Shown: positions 39,738-51,328 of the stretch, piece by piece
Layout of the letters: each line of letters opens with the position of its first letter
Numbering within the stretch: the stretch's first letter is position 1
Source: Triticum aestivum
Lineage: Eukaryota > Streptophyta > Magnoliopsida > Poales > Poaceae
NCBI RefSeq assembly: GCF_018294505.1
Contig: NC_057809.1
Span: forward strand, 422,428,233 to 422,492,232
Direction of reading: 5' to 3'
DNA: 64,000 bases
Translations under genes and position numbers: made by a program
Notes under the pieces: model-generated
Databases searched by the model: none
Seen by the model: only the letters and a program-made list of their open reading frames with translations
What the model was told of the DNA's origin: nothing

Positions 39738-41157
39738 TGATAACCCACAAGTATAGGGGATCACAATAGTTTTTGAGGGTAGAGTATTCAACCCAAATTT
39801 ATTGATTCGACACAAGGGGAGCCAAAGAATATTCTCAAGTATTAGCAGCTGAGTTGTCAATTCAACCACACCTGGAAACTTAATATCTGCAGCAACGTAT
39901 TTAGTAGCAAAGTAATATCATAGTGGTGGTAACGGTAGCAAAAGGTAACGATAGCAAACGTAATGTTTTTGGTGTTTTGTAGTGATGATAACAATAGCAA
40001 CGGAAAACTAAATAAGCGAAGAACAATATATGGAAAGCTCGTAGGCAATGGATCGGTGATGGAGAATTATGCCGGATGCGGTTCATCATGTAACAGTCAT
40101 AACCTAGGGTGACACAGAACTAGCTCCAGTTCATCTATGTAATGTAGGCATGTATTCCGAATATAGTCATACGTGCTTATGGAAAAGAACTTGCATGACA
40201 TCTTTTGTCCTACCCTCCCGTGGCAGCGGGGTCCTTACGGAAACTAAGGGATATTAAGGCCTCCTTTTAATAGAGTACCGGAACAAAGCATTAACACATA
40301 GTGAATACATGAACTCCTCAAACTACGGTCATCACCGGTAAGTATCCCGATTATTGTCACTTCGGGGTTAATGGATCATAACACATAATAGGTGACTATA
40401 GACTTGCAAGATAGGATCAAGAACTCTCATATATTGATGAAAACATAATAGGTTCAGATCTAAAATCATGGCACTCGGGCCCTAGTGACAAGCATTAAGC
40501 ATAGCAAAGTCATGGCAACATCAATCTCAGAACATAATGGATACTAGGGATCAAACCCTAACAAAACTAACTCGATTACATGATAGATCCCATCCAACCC
40601 ATCACCGTCCAGCATGCCTACGATGGAATTACTCACGCACGGCGGTGAGCATCATGAAATTGGTGATGGAGGATGGTTGATGGTGACGATGGCGACGGAT
40701 TCCCCTCTCCGGAGCCCCGAACGGACTCCAGATCAGCCCTCCCGGGAGGTTTTAGGGCTTGGCGGCGGCTCCGTATCGTAAAATGCGATGAATTCTTCTC
40801 TTTGATTTTTTTCTCCCCGAAACACAATATATAGAGTTGGAGTAGGAATCAGAGGAGCTCCAGGGGGCCCACGAGGTAGGGGGCGCGCCCTAGGGGGGCA
40901 GGCGTGCCACCACCCTCGTGGACAGGTGGTGGGCCCCCTAGCCTTCATCTTTTATAGGTATTTTTTATATTTTCCAAAAAGTTGCTCCGTGAAGTTTCAG
41001 GTCATTTCGAGAACGTTTGTTTCTGCACATAAATAACACCATGGTAATTCTGCTGAAAACAACGTCAGTCCGGGTTAGTTCCATTCAAATCATGCAAGTT
41101 AGAGTCCAAAACAAGGGCAAAAGTGTTTGGAAAAGTAGATACGACGGAGACGTATCA
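39738..41157 (-). repeat. W2 5' LTR
   Basis: 1,420 bp, the mate of 31588-32991 and very similar by eye. TATA box at about 40828-40834; GC-rich module at about 40864-40925. Confidence 0.85.
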
Positions 41158-41549
41158 CATCGCTATGTGATTTAACACCCAAAGAGTACTTAAGGTGTGA
41201 TCATGTTTTGCTTGTGAGGGAGGCTTAGTCAACGGGTTTGTCACATTTAGATCCGTATGTATATTGCAAATTTCTATGTCTACAATACTCTGCATGGAGC
41301 TACTCTAGCTAATTGCTCCCACTTTCAATATGTATCCAGATTGAGACTCCAAGTCATCTGGATCAGTGTTAAAGGTTGCATCGATGTAACCTTTTACGAC
41401 GAAATCTTTTATCACCTCCATAACCGAGAAACATTTCCTTAGTCCTCTTAGGTAACTAAGGATAAATTTTGACCGTCGTCTAGTGATCTACTCCTAGATC
41501 ACTATTGTATCCCTTTGCCAAACTTATGCAAAGGTACACAATAGGTCTA

Positions 41550-42953
41550 TGATAACCCACAAGTATAGGGGATCGCAACAGCTTTCGAGGGTAGAGTATT
41601 CAACCCAAATTTATTGATTCGACACAAGGGGAGCCAAAGAATATTCTCAAGTATTAGCAGCTGAGTTGTCAATTCAACCACACCTGGAAACTTAGTATCT
41701 GCAGCAAAGTGTTTAGTAGCAAAGTAATATGATAGTGGTGGTAGCGGCAACAAAAGTAAAGACAGCAAAAGCAATGTTTTTGGTATTTTGTAGTGATTGT
41801 AACAGTAGCAGCGGGAAAGTAAATAAGCGTAAACCAGTATATGGAAAACTCGTAGGCACCGGATCAGTGATGGATAATTATGCCGGATGCGGTTCATCAT
41901 GTAACAGTCATAACATAGGGTGACACAGAACTAGCTCCAATTCATCAATGTAATGTAGGCATGTATTCCGTATATAGTCATACGTGCTTATGGAAAAGAA
42001 CTTGCATGACATCTTTTGAACTACCCTCCCGTGGCAGCGGGGTCCTATTGGAAACTAAGGGATATTAAGGCCTCCTTTTAATAGAGAACCGGAACAAAGC
42101 ATTAGCACATAGTGAATACATGAACTCCTCAAACTATGGTCATCACCAGGAGTGGTCCCGATTATTGTCACTTCGGGGTTGCCGGATCATAACACATAGT
42201 AGGTGACTATAGACTTGCAAGATAGGATCAAGAACTCACATATATTCATGAAAACATAATAGGTTCAGATCTGAAATCATGGCACTCGGGCCCTAGTGAC
42301 AAGCATTAAGCATAGCAAAGTCATAGCAACATCAATCTCAGAACATAGTGGATACTAGGGATGAAACCCTAACAAAACTAACTCGATTACATGATAAATC
42401 TCATCCAACCCATCACCGTCCAGCAAGCCTACGATGGAATTACTCACGCACGGCGGTGAGCATCATAAAATTGGTGATGGAGGATGGTTGATGATGACGA
42501 CGGTGATGAATCCCCCTCTCCGGAGCCCCGAACGGACTCCAGATCAGCCCTCCCGAGAGGTTTTAGGGCTTGGCGGCGGCAACGTATCGTAAAACGCGAT
42601 GATTTCTGCTCCCCTATTTTTTTCACTCCGAAAGAAAATATATAGAGTTGGAGTTGGCGTCGGAGGGCATCCAGGGGTCCCACGAGGTAGGGGGGCGCGC
42701 CCCCCACCCTCGTGAACAGGGTGTGGGCCCCCTGGTCTTCATCTTTGGCGAGGATTTTTTATTATTTTTCCTAAGATGTTCCGTGGAGTTTCAGGTCATT
42801 CCGAGAATATTTGTTTTCTACACATAAAACAACATCATGGCAATTCTGCTGAAAACAGCGTCAGTCCGGGTTAGTTCCATTCAAATCATACAAGTTAGAG
42901 TCCAAAACAAGGGCAAAAGTGTTTGGAAAAGTAGATACGATAGAGACGTATCA
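41550..42953 (-). repeat. W3 3' LTR
   Basis: 1,404 bp. The TATA region is at about 42638-42645 and the GC-rich module at about 42674-42716. Confidence 0.85.
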
Positions 42954-42972
42954 AGTCCCCCAAACTTAAACC

Positions 42973-44990
42973 CTTGCTTGTCCTCAAGCAATTCAGTTGA
43001 CAAACTGAAAGAAAGAAAGAAAAACTTTTACAAACTCTGTTTGCTCTTGTTGTTGTAACTATGTCAAGCCAACATTCAAGTTTTCAGCATAGATCATAAC
43101 TAACCACATTTGCAATAATTCTCAGGTCTCATAATTACTCATATCAATAGCATAATCAACTAGCAAGTCATAATAATAAATCTCGGATGACAACACTTTC
43201 TCAAAACAATCATAATATGATATAACAAGATGGTATCTCGCTAGCCCTTTCTGAGACCGCAAAACATAAATGCAGAGCACCTTTAAAGATCAAGGACTGA
43301 CTAGACATTGTAATTCATGGTAAAAGAGATCAAATCATAGTCACACCCAATATAAATTAATAGTGATGAATGCAAATGACGGTTGTGCTCTCCAGCTAGT
43401 GCTTTTTAATAAGAGGGTGATGACTCAACATAAAAGTAAATGGATAGGCCCTTCGCAGAGGGGAGCGGGGATTTGTAGAGGTGCCAGAGCTCGGTTTTGA
43501 AATAGAGATAAATTGTATTTTGAGCGGTATACTTTCATTGTCAACGTAACAACTAAGAGATGGCGATATCTTCCATGCTAAACACATTATAGGCGGTCCC
43601 CAAACAAAATGGTAAAGTTTATACTCCCCCTCCACCAACAAGCATCAATCCATTGCTTGCTCGAAACAACGAGTGCCTCCAACATACATCAGGTCCCAGG
43701 GGGAGTTTTGTTTGCAATTAATTTTGATTTAGTTTGCATAAAGCATGGGACTGGGCATCCCGGTGACCAGCCATTTTCTCGTGAGTGAGGAGCGGAGTCC
43801 ACTCCTCTTGAGAATAACCCGCCTAACACGGAAGATAAGGACAGCCTTGGTTGATACATGAGCTATTCGAGCATACAAAACAGAATGTTTATTTGAAGGT
43901 TTAGAGTTTGGCACATACAAATTTACTTGGAACGGCAGGTAGATACCGCATATAGGAAGGTATAGTGGACTCATCTGGAATAACTTTGGGGTTTAAGGGA
44001 TTGGATGCACAAGCAGTATTCCCGCTTAGTACAAGTGAAGGCTAGCAAAAGACTGGGAAGCGACCAACTAGAGAGCGACAACAGCCATGTACATGCATTA
44101 AAATTAATAAACATTGGATGCAAGCATGAGTAGGATATAATCCACCATGAACATAAATATCGTGAAGGCTATGTTGATTTGTTTCAACTACATGCGTGAA
44201 CATGTGCCAAGTCAAGTCACTTAAATCATTCAAAGGAGGATACCACCCCATCATACCACATCATAATCATCTCAATAGCATGTTGGCACACAAGGTAAAT
44301 CATTATAACTCATAGCTAATCAAGCATGGCACAAGCAACTATGATCTCTAATTGTCATTGCAAACATGTTTATTCATAATAAGCTGAATCAAGAACGAGG
44401 GACTCATCATATTTACAAAAACAAAAGAGGTCGAGTTCATACCAGCTTTTCTCATCTCAGTCAGTCCATCATATATCATCATAATTGCCTTTCACTTGCA
44501 CGACCGAACGGTGTGAATAATAATAAGAGTGTACGTGCATTGGACTAAGCTGGAATCTGCGAGCATTCAATAAACAGGAGAAGACAAGGCAATATGGGCT
44601 CTTGGTTAAATCAACAATAATGCATATAAGAGCCACTTCAACAATTTAATTATGGTCTTCTCCTACTGACCCCCAAAGAAAAGAAAAGAAATAAAACTAT
44701 TTACACGGGAAAGCTCCCAACAAGCAAAAGAAGAACGGGAAATATTTTTGGGTTTTCTTTTTAATTATTACTACTACAGCAGAAAAATAAACTACTACTA
44801 ATTTTTTTGGTTTTTCTTAAGGTTTAACAAACACACAAGAAGAAAGCAGGAAAAAGAAAATAAACTAGCATGGATATTACAGTGAAAGAGTATGAGCACC
44901 GACATCTAGCAATGAGTGTGTGTGAACATAAATGTAATGTCGGTGAGAAATACGTACTCCCCCAAGCTTAGGCTTTTGGCCTAAGTTGGT
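42973..44990 (-). other. W3 3' non-coding internal region
   Basis: About 2 kb, collinear with W2 33007-35008. No conserved ORF is visible. Confidence 0.7.
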
Positions 44991-46087
44991 CTATGGCCAC
45001 GGCTGGCCTGGCTGATATCCATAATAATAGTTGTTGGGGTCGTACTGTGATGAGGAAGAAGAAGGCTCCGATTGCCACTGGCTGGCAATCATCTCCGGAT
45101 CCCACTGATAGTTAGACTGCCGTGAAGGATCAAATTGTGGTTCCGGTTCTGGCTCCTCGGCTGGTGCAGGGTTCCGGTAGGCGTGAATAGCCGTCAACGG
45201 AACAAGGTACGTGCCTACAGTCAAATCAAACAAAGAAGGAGCAGGCAGGATAATAGTCTCAGGATGATGTTTGTTAAAGAACAATTGATATTTAAGCTCT
45301 CCTGCCATATTCTTAACAATAAAATCATGTGCCACCATACTTTTATGATCTAGATAAACACAGGCAGCACCTTTTCTTCCTTCTCAGCATGCCTAATAGG
45401 TATGTTAAAATGTACGGCTAGGCGTGTAGCATAGATGCCTCCAAAGATGGGGCCTTTGGTACGGTTCATACTTAACGGTCTAGCAATAATGCCACCCATA
45501 CTAAAGGTGTTATCACTATATAAACCGTGGAGCAGAATAATTACATCAGGGATACTAAGATTTCCACAGTTTCCATGTCCAATTAAACAACGACTAGCAA
45601 ATAATGCAAAGTAACGTAAAACAGGAAAATGTATGCTAGTGATTCGTGCATCGGAAACCTTCCTAGTTTCTCCTACAGTGATAGTATCAATAAACCCAAC
45701 CACATCATCATGATGTGGTTCTTCTGTCTTGCCCTCAAAAGGGACTAAACAAATCCGACAAAAATCATAAAGTGACATCTCCTTATGCTCATCATATAAA
45801 TGAAACTCCACCGTAGGTGGTGAGTTCCTAGAATGAAAATGAAAGTTTTGCACAAAGGTATTTGTGAGTAAGAGATACTGATCGCATTGGTCGTGGAGGA
45901 AAGCGGTGAGGCCTGCATTGTGAGCCAATTCATGAAAATCTTCATAGATACCGGCTGCTCTCAAGAAATCATCAGAAGGCCATTCACACGCCCGAATCTC
46001 CGCGGTGCGCGGCAAATTATACTTAGGCTTCGGTGCCTTTTCCTTCGAGCTTTGGCTCGATGAGCCCCTCAATAATCTCCTCATCAT
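44991..46087 (-). pseudogene. W3 extra ORF (Athila ORF-1-like, about 365 residues), one frameshift
   Basis: It starts MMRRLLRGSSSQSSKEK at 46087 and ends with a Ser-rich and Tyr/Pro/Gly-rich tail (SSSSSQYDPN, YQPGQPWP) at 44991. The first 245 codons are open. A one-base deletion near 45361 (CACAGG where W2 has CACGAGG) shifts the frame, and the last 115 codons are open again. Landmarks are RACEWPSDDFLRAAGIYEDF, LYDEHKEMSLYDFCRICLV and FALFASRCLIGHGNCG. This pattern resembles the Athila ORF-1 family of plant gypsy elements, whose role is not known. No signal peptide, membrane segment or catalytic motif is visible. It is conserved with W2, so it was probably selected before the copies died. Confidence 0.7.
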
Positions 46088-46861
46088 TTTCTGAAAAATT
46101 CTGAAATTTTTAGTAACTTCAAATAAAAGTGAACCAACTCAATAAACTGATAGCAACTACTCCTACAAGTGCCTAGAGCCTATATCAAGCATTAGAACTA
46201 CTTGGAACCATATAAATTTGACATGCAAGCTCAAGAACATGGTCACCTATGCAGCACAAATTTGCAAAGAATAAAGCACTAGAACAAAAACTAATTGGAC
46301 CAATGGAGGAGTCACATACCAAGGAACAATCTCCCCAAGCAGTTTTGCGAGAGGTGCTTTGAGCAAGGAGATCGAAAATCACAGCAAAAGTGGCTGGAAC
46401 TCGTGCTTGAGTTGGTTTTTCGGGTTTGTGTGAGACAGAGGAAGAAGATGGGTGCTGGGATAAGTGGAGGAGGGCCACCGTGGGCCCACGAGGCAGGGGG
46501 CGCGCCCTAAGGGGGGCGCCCACCACCCTCGTGGCCAGGTGGCAGCTCCTCCCGCGGTAATTTTTGCACAGTAAATCCTCAAATATTCCCGAAAAAATCA
46601 TATTAAATTGGCATGTCATTCTGAGGACTTTTATTTTCGGGATATTTTTATATTGCACGGATAAGTCAGGAAACAGACAGAAAAATACTATTTTTACTTT
46701 ATTTCTACTAATTAACAGAAAGTATAGAGAGGGTACAGAAGTTTGTGCTTCTAGTTTCATCCATCTCATGCTCATCAAAAAGAATCCACTAACAAGGTTG
46801 ATCAAGTCTTGTTAACAAACTCATTCCGATAATCATGAAACCGGAGAAATTTCGAATAACA
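46088..46861 (-). other. W3 spacer with LTR-like GC-rich module
   Basis: 774 bp between protease and extra ORF. The CCACGAGG / GGGCGCGCCC module is at about 46480-46535, roughly 400 bp upstream of the ORF start. The remainder is AT-rich with no shared ORF. Confidence 0.6.
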
Positions 46862-49674
46862 CTAAGTTACCTCAACGGGGATATGCACATCCCCTATAAT
46901 AAGTATATCATATTTCTTTTTGACAGTAGGAAGAGGAAATTCAAAACCTCCAATTATAATCGATGGAATTTTTCCAATGGAGTCGATACTATGAACTTGA
47001 GGTTGTTTCCTCGGAAAGTGTACCGTATGCTCATTACCATTAACATGAAAAGTGACATTGCCTTTGTTGCAATCAATAACAGCCCCTGCAGTATTAAGAA
47101 AAGGTCTTCCAAGAATAATAGACATACTATCATCCTCGGGAATATCAAGAATAACAAAGTCCGTTAAAATAGTAACGTTTGCAACCACAACAGGCACATC
47201 CTCACAAATACCGACAGGTATAGCAGTTGATTTATCAGCCATTTGCAAAGATATTTCAGTAGGTGTCAGCTTATTCAAGTCAAGTCTACGATATAAAGAG
47301 AGAGGCATAACACTAACACCGGCTCCAAGATCACATAAAGCAGTTTTAATATAATTTCTTTTAATGGAGCAAGGTATAGTAGGTACTCCGGGATCTCCAA
47401 GTTTCTTTGGTATTCCACCCTTAAAAGTATAATTAGCAAGCATGGTGGAAATCTCAGCTTCCGGTATCTTTCTTTTATTAGTAATGATATCCTTCATATA
47501 TTTAGCATAAGGATTTGTTTTGAGCACATCAGTTAATCGCATACGCAAAAAGATAGGCCTAATCATTTCAGCAAAGCGCTCAAAATCCTCATCATCCTTT
47601 TTCTTGGATGGTTTTGGAGGAAAAGGCATGGGTTTCTGAACCCAAGGTTCCCTTTCTTTACCATGTTTCCTAGCAACAAAGTCTCTTTTATCATAACGTT
47701 GATTCTTTGATTGTGGGTTATCAAGATCAACAGCAGGTTCAATTTCTACATCATTGTCATTACTAGGTTGAGCATCATCATGAACATCATCATTAATATT
47801 TTCATTAGGTTCATGTTCATTACCAGATTGTGTTTCAGCATCAGACATAGAATATCATTTGGATTATCAGGTGGTTCAGCAATAGGTTCACTAGAAGTTT
47901 GCACAGTTCTATCATTTTTCTTCTTCTTCTTTTTAGAAGAACTAGGAACATCAATATTATTTCTTTGAGAATCTTGCTCGATTCTCTTAGGGTGGCCTTC
48001 AGGATACAAAGGTTCCTGAGTCATTCTACCAGTTCTAGTAGCCACTCTAACAGCATAATCATTTTTCTTACTATTCATTTCATCAAGCACTTCTTTTTGA
48101 GCCTTAAGTACTTGTTCTACTTGAGTGGTAACCATAGAAGCATGTTTGCTAACAAGTTTAAGTTCACCTTTAATATTAGCCATATAATCACCCAAGCGTC
48201 TAATCATATAAGCATTTTCTTTTAATTGTCTACCAAAATAAGCATTGAAGTCGTCTTGCTTAAACATAAAGTTATCAAACTCATCCAAGCACTGACTAGC
48301 AATTTTAGTAGGAGGGACTTCAGCTTTATCATATCTATAGAGAGAATTTACCTTTACTACCTGTGTCGGGATATCGGGATCAGGAGGTTCTTCAGTAAAT
48401 AAAGAATTGAGATCATATGTTTCTTCAACAGGCGGTATATTAAGACCATGTATTTCTTCAATAGGAGGTAAATTCTTAACGTCTTCAGCTTTAATACCTT
48501 TTTCTTTCATAGATTTCTTTGCCTCTTGCATATCTTCGGGACTGAGGAATAGAACACCTCTCTTCTTCGGAGTTGGTTTAGGAATAGGCTCAGTAATTGG
48601 AGCAGGAGCTGGCTCAGGAGGTGCCCAATTATTTTCATTTGTCAACATATTATTCAATAGAATTTCAGCTTCATCCGGTGTTCTTTCCCTGAAAAGAGAA
48701 CCAGCACAACTATCCAGGTAATCTCTGGAAGCATCGGTTAGTCCATTATAAAAGATATCAAGTATTTCAGGTTTCTTAAGAGGATGATCAGGCAAAGCAT
48801 TAAGTAACTTGAGAAGCCTCCCCCAAGCTTGTGGGAGACTCTCTTCTTTAATTTGCACGAAGTTGTATATTTCCCTCAAAGCAGCTTGTTTCTTATGAGC
48901 AGGGAAATATTTAGCAGAGAAGTAATAAATCATATCCTGGGGACTACGCACACAACCAGGATCAAGAGAATTAAACCATATCTTAGCATCACCCTTTAAT
49001 GAGAACGGAAATATTTTGAGTATATAAAAGTAACGCGATCTCTCATCATTAGTGAACAGGGCAGCTATATCATTTAACTTAGTAAGATGTGCCACAACAG
49101 TTTCAGATTCATAGCCATAAAACGGATCAGATTCAACCAAAGTAATTATATCAGGATCAACAGAGAATTCATAATCCTTATCAGGAACACATATAGGTGA
49201 AGTAGCAAAAGCAGGGTCGGGTTTCATTTTATCTCTAAGTGATTCTTTGTTCCATTTAACTAATAACCTCTTAAGCTCATATCTATCTTTGCAAGCTAAA
49301 ATAGCGGCAGAAGATTCCATATCAAAAAGATAGCCCTCAGGAATAACAGGCATATTTTCATCATCACTATCATCATCGTATTCAGATTCAATAATTTCTT
49401 TTTCTCTAGCCCTAGCAATTTGTTCATCAAGAAATTCACCAAGGGGCACAGTAGTATCAGGCATAGAAGCAGTTTCATCATAAGTATCATGCATAGCAGA
49501 AGTGGCATCATCAATAACATGCGACATATCAGAACGAATAGCAGAAGCAGGTGTAGGTGTCGCAAACTTACTCATAACAGAAGGTGAATCAAGTGCAGAG
49601 CTAGATGGCAGTTCCTTACCTCCCCTCGTAGTTGAGGGATAGATCTTGGTTTTTGGATCTCTCAAGTTCTTCAT
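46862..49674 (-). pseudogene. W3 gag-protease, near-intact with one 1-bp deletion
   Basis: Gag starts MKNLRDPKTKIYPS (ATG at 49672-49674) just after the primer site and stays open for about 600 codons. It contains the retrotransposon gag domain (FPFSLKGDAKIWFNSL to FYNGLTDASRDYLDS) and a Lys-rich C-terminal linker, with no CCHC knuckle. A single A is missing at about 47850 (GACATAGAATATC against GAAATAGAAATATC in W2), which shifts the frame. The protease frame (46862-47848, 328 residues) is fully open: CDLGAGVSV has the catalytic Asp at residue 173, and ILGRPFLNTAGAVID follows. The DLGA form and the PYAKYMKDI linker point to the Athila lineage. Translation ends without any polymerase. Confidence 0.88.
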
Positions 49675-49723
49675 AGTGTCCAGCAGATATAAATCCCAAG
49701 TGACTCAAAGAATAGAGCTATGC

Positions 49724-49741
49724 TCCCCGGCAACGGCGCCA
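49724..49741 (-). other. W3 primer-binding site (tRNA-Asp)
   Basis: Plus-strand TCCCCGGCAACGGCGCCA, 10 bp from the 5' LTR edge at 49752, and only about 50 bp upstream (minus sense) of the gag start. Confidence 0.85.
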
Positions 49742-49751
49742 GAAATTGTCT

Positions 49752-51162
49752 TGATAACCCACAAGTATAGGGGATCGCAACAGCTTTCGAGGGTAGAGTA
49801 TTCAACCCAAATTTATTGATTCGACACAAGGGGAGCCAAAGAATATTCTCAAGTATTAGCAGCTGAGTTGTCAATTCAACCACACCTGGAAACTTAGTAT
49901 CTGCAGCAAAGTGTTTAGTAGCAAAGTAATATGATAGTGGTGGTAGCGGCAACAAAAGTAAAGACAGCAAAAGTAATGTTTTTGGTATTTTGTAGTGATT
50001 GTAACAGTAGCAGCGGGAAAGTAAATAAGCGTAAACCAGTATATGGAAAACTCGTAGGCACCGGATCAGTGATGGATAATTATGCCGGATGCGGTTCATC
50101 ATGTAACAGTCATAACATAGGGTGACACAGAACTAGCTCCAATTCATCAATGTAATGTAGGCATGTATTCCGTATATAGTCATACGTGCTTATGGAAAAG
50201 AACTTGCATGACATCTTTTGTCCTACCCTCCCGTGGCAGCGGGGTCCTATTGGAAACTAAGGGATATTAAGGCCTCCTTTTAATAGAGAACCGGAACAAA
50301 GCATTAGCACATAGTGAATACATGAACTCCTCAAACTATGGTCATCACCGGGAGTGGTCCCGATTATTGTCACTTCGGGGTTGCCGGATCATAACACATA
50401 GTAGGTGACTATAGACTTGCAAGATAGGATCAAGAACTCACATATATTCATGAAAACATAATAGGTTCAGATCTGAAATCATGGCACTCGGGCCCTAGTG
50501 ACAAGCATTAAGCATAGCAAAGTCATAGCAACATCAATCTCAGAACATAATGGATACTAGGGATCAAACCCTAACAAAACTAACTCGATTACATGATAAA
50601 TCTCATCCAACCCATCACCGTCCAGCAAGCCTACGATGGAATTACTCACGCACGGCGGTGAGCATCATGAAATTGGTGATGGAGGATGGTTGATGATGAC
50701 GACGGCGACGAATCCCCCTCTCCGGAGCCCCGAACGGACTCCAGATCAGCCCTCCCGAGAGGTTTTAGGGCTTGGCGGCGGCTCCGTATCGTAAAATGCG
50801 ATGATTTCTTCTCCCCTATTTTTTCTCTCCGAAAGCAAATATATAGAGTTGGAGTTGGCGTCGGAGGGCATCCAGGGGGGCCACGAGGTAGGGGGGCGCG
50901 CCCTAGGGGGGGCCACCCTCGTGAACAGGGTGTGGGGCCCCTGGTCTTCATCTTTGGCGAGGATTTTTTATTATTTTTCCTAAGATGTTCCGTGGAGTTT
51001 CAGGTCATTCCGAGAATATTTGTTTTCTGCACATAAAACAACATCATGGCAATTCTGCTGAAAACAGTGTCAGTCCGGGTTAGTTCCATTCAAATCATAC
51101 AAGTTAGAGTCCAAAACAAGGGCAAAAGTGTTTGGAAAAGTAGATACGACGGAGACTTATCA
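49752..51162 (-). repeat. W3 5' LTR
   Basis: 1,411 bp. TATA at about 50838-50847 on the minus strand (CTCTATATATTT); GC-rich module at about 50876-50922. Confidence 0.85.
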
Positions 51163-51328
51163 GTCTAGTACACGGTATGACAGAGGCATAGGGAATGACT
51201 TTCATTCTCTCTCTATCTTCTGCAGTGGTCGGGCATTGAGTCTGAGTCAACTTCACACCTTATAATATAGGCAAGAACCCTTTCTTTGACTGATCTATTT
51301 TGAACTTCTTCAAATCTTTATCAAGGTA

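Larger units (their letters stand above)
31588..41157 (-). mobile_element. W2: complete non-autonomous gypsy element (W-type, WHAM/Sabrina-like)
   Basis: 9,570 bp. LTRs are at 31588-32991 (3') and 39738-41157 (5'), starting TGATACGTCTCCGTCG and ending GGGTTATCA on the minus strand. TSD is CATTG (31583-31587) and CATCG (41158-41162), 4 of 5 matching. It has a primer site, gag, protease, an extra ORF in the Athila ORF position, and a polypurine tract at 32992-33006. No reverse transcriptase or integrase is encoded. The inner LTR edge at 32985-32991 reads CATATCA where CGTATCA is expected. Confidence 0.9.
41550..51162 (-). mobile_element. W3: complete non-autonomous gypsy element (W-type)
   Basis: 9,613 bp with perfect TSD GTCTA (41545-41549 and 51163-51167). 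LTRs at 41550-42953 (3') and 49752-51162 (5') look almost identical, so it is probably the youngest large insertion here. The layout on the minus strand is LTR, tRNA-Asp primer site, gag, protease, spacer with GC-rich module, extra ORF, 2 kb non-coding, polypurine tract (42954 on), LTR. There is no polymerase or integrase. Only one single-base deletion interrupts each of gag-protease and the extra ORF. Confidence 0.9.
31402..51328 (-). pseudogene. 3' internal part of the copia element (RNase H region), split by W2 and W3
   Basis: The fragments 31402-31587, 41163-41549 and 51168-51328 join into one stretch of about 730 bp running away from the copia 3' LTR. On the minus strand, 51328-51168 reads as FKIDQSKKGFLP and similar text, which matches the end of copia reverse transcriptase. 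41549-41163 contains DHWTTVKNIL-like text and YLRRTKEMFLGYGG-like text typical of the RNase H region. Stops and shifts are present, so it is dead. The element is cut at 51329 by the W4 LTR; upstream gag, integrase and 5' LTR were not found. Confidence 0.7.

Noticed and set aside
41550..51162. W3 as a tandem segmental duplication of W2
   Set aside because: The flanks and target duplications differ (CATTG/CATCG against GTCTA) and the copia host is continuous across both, so they are separate insertions.
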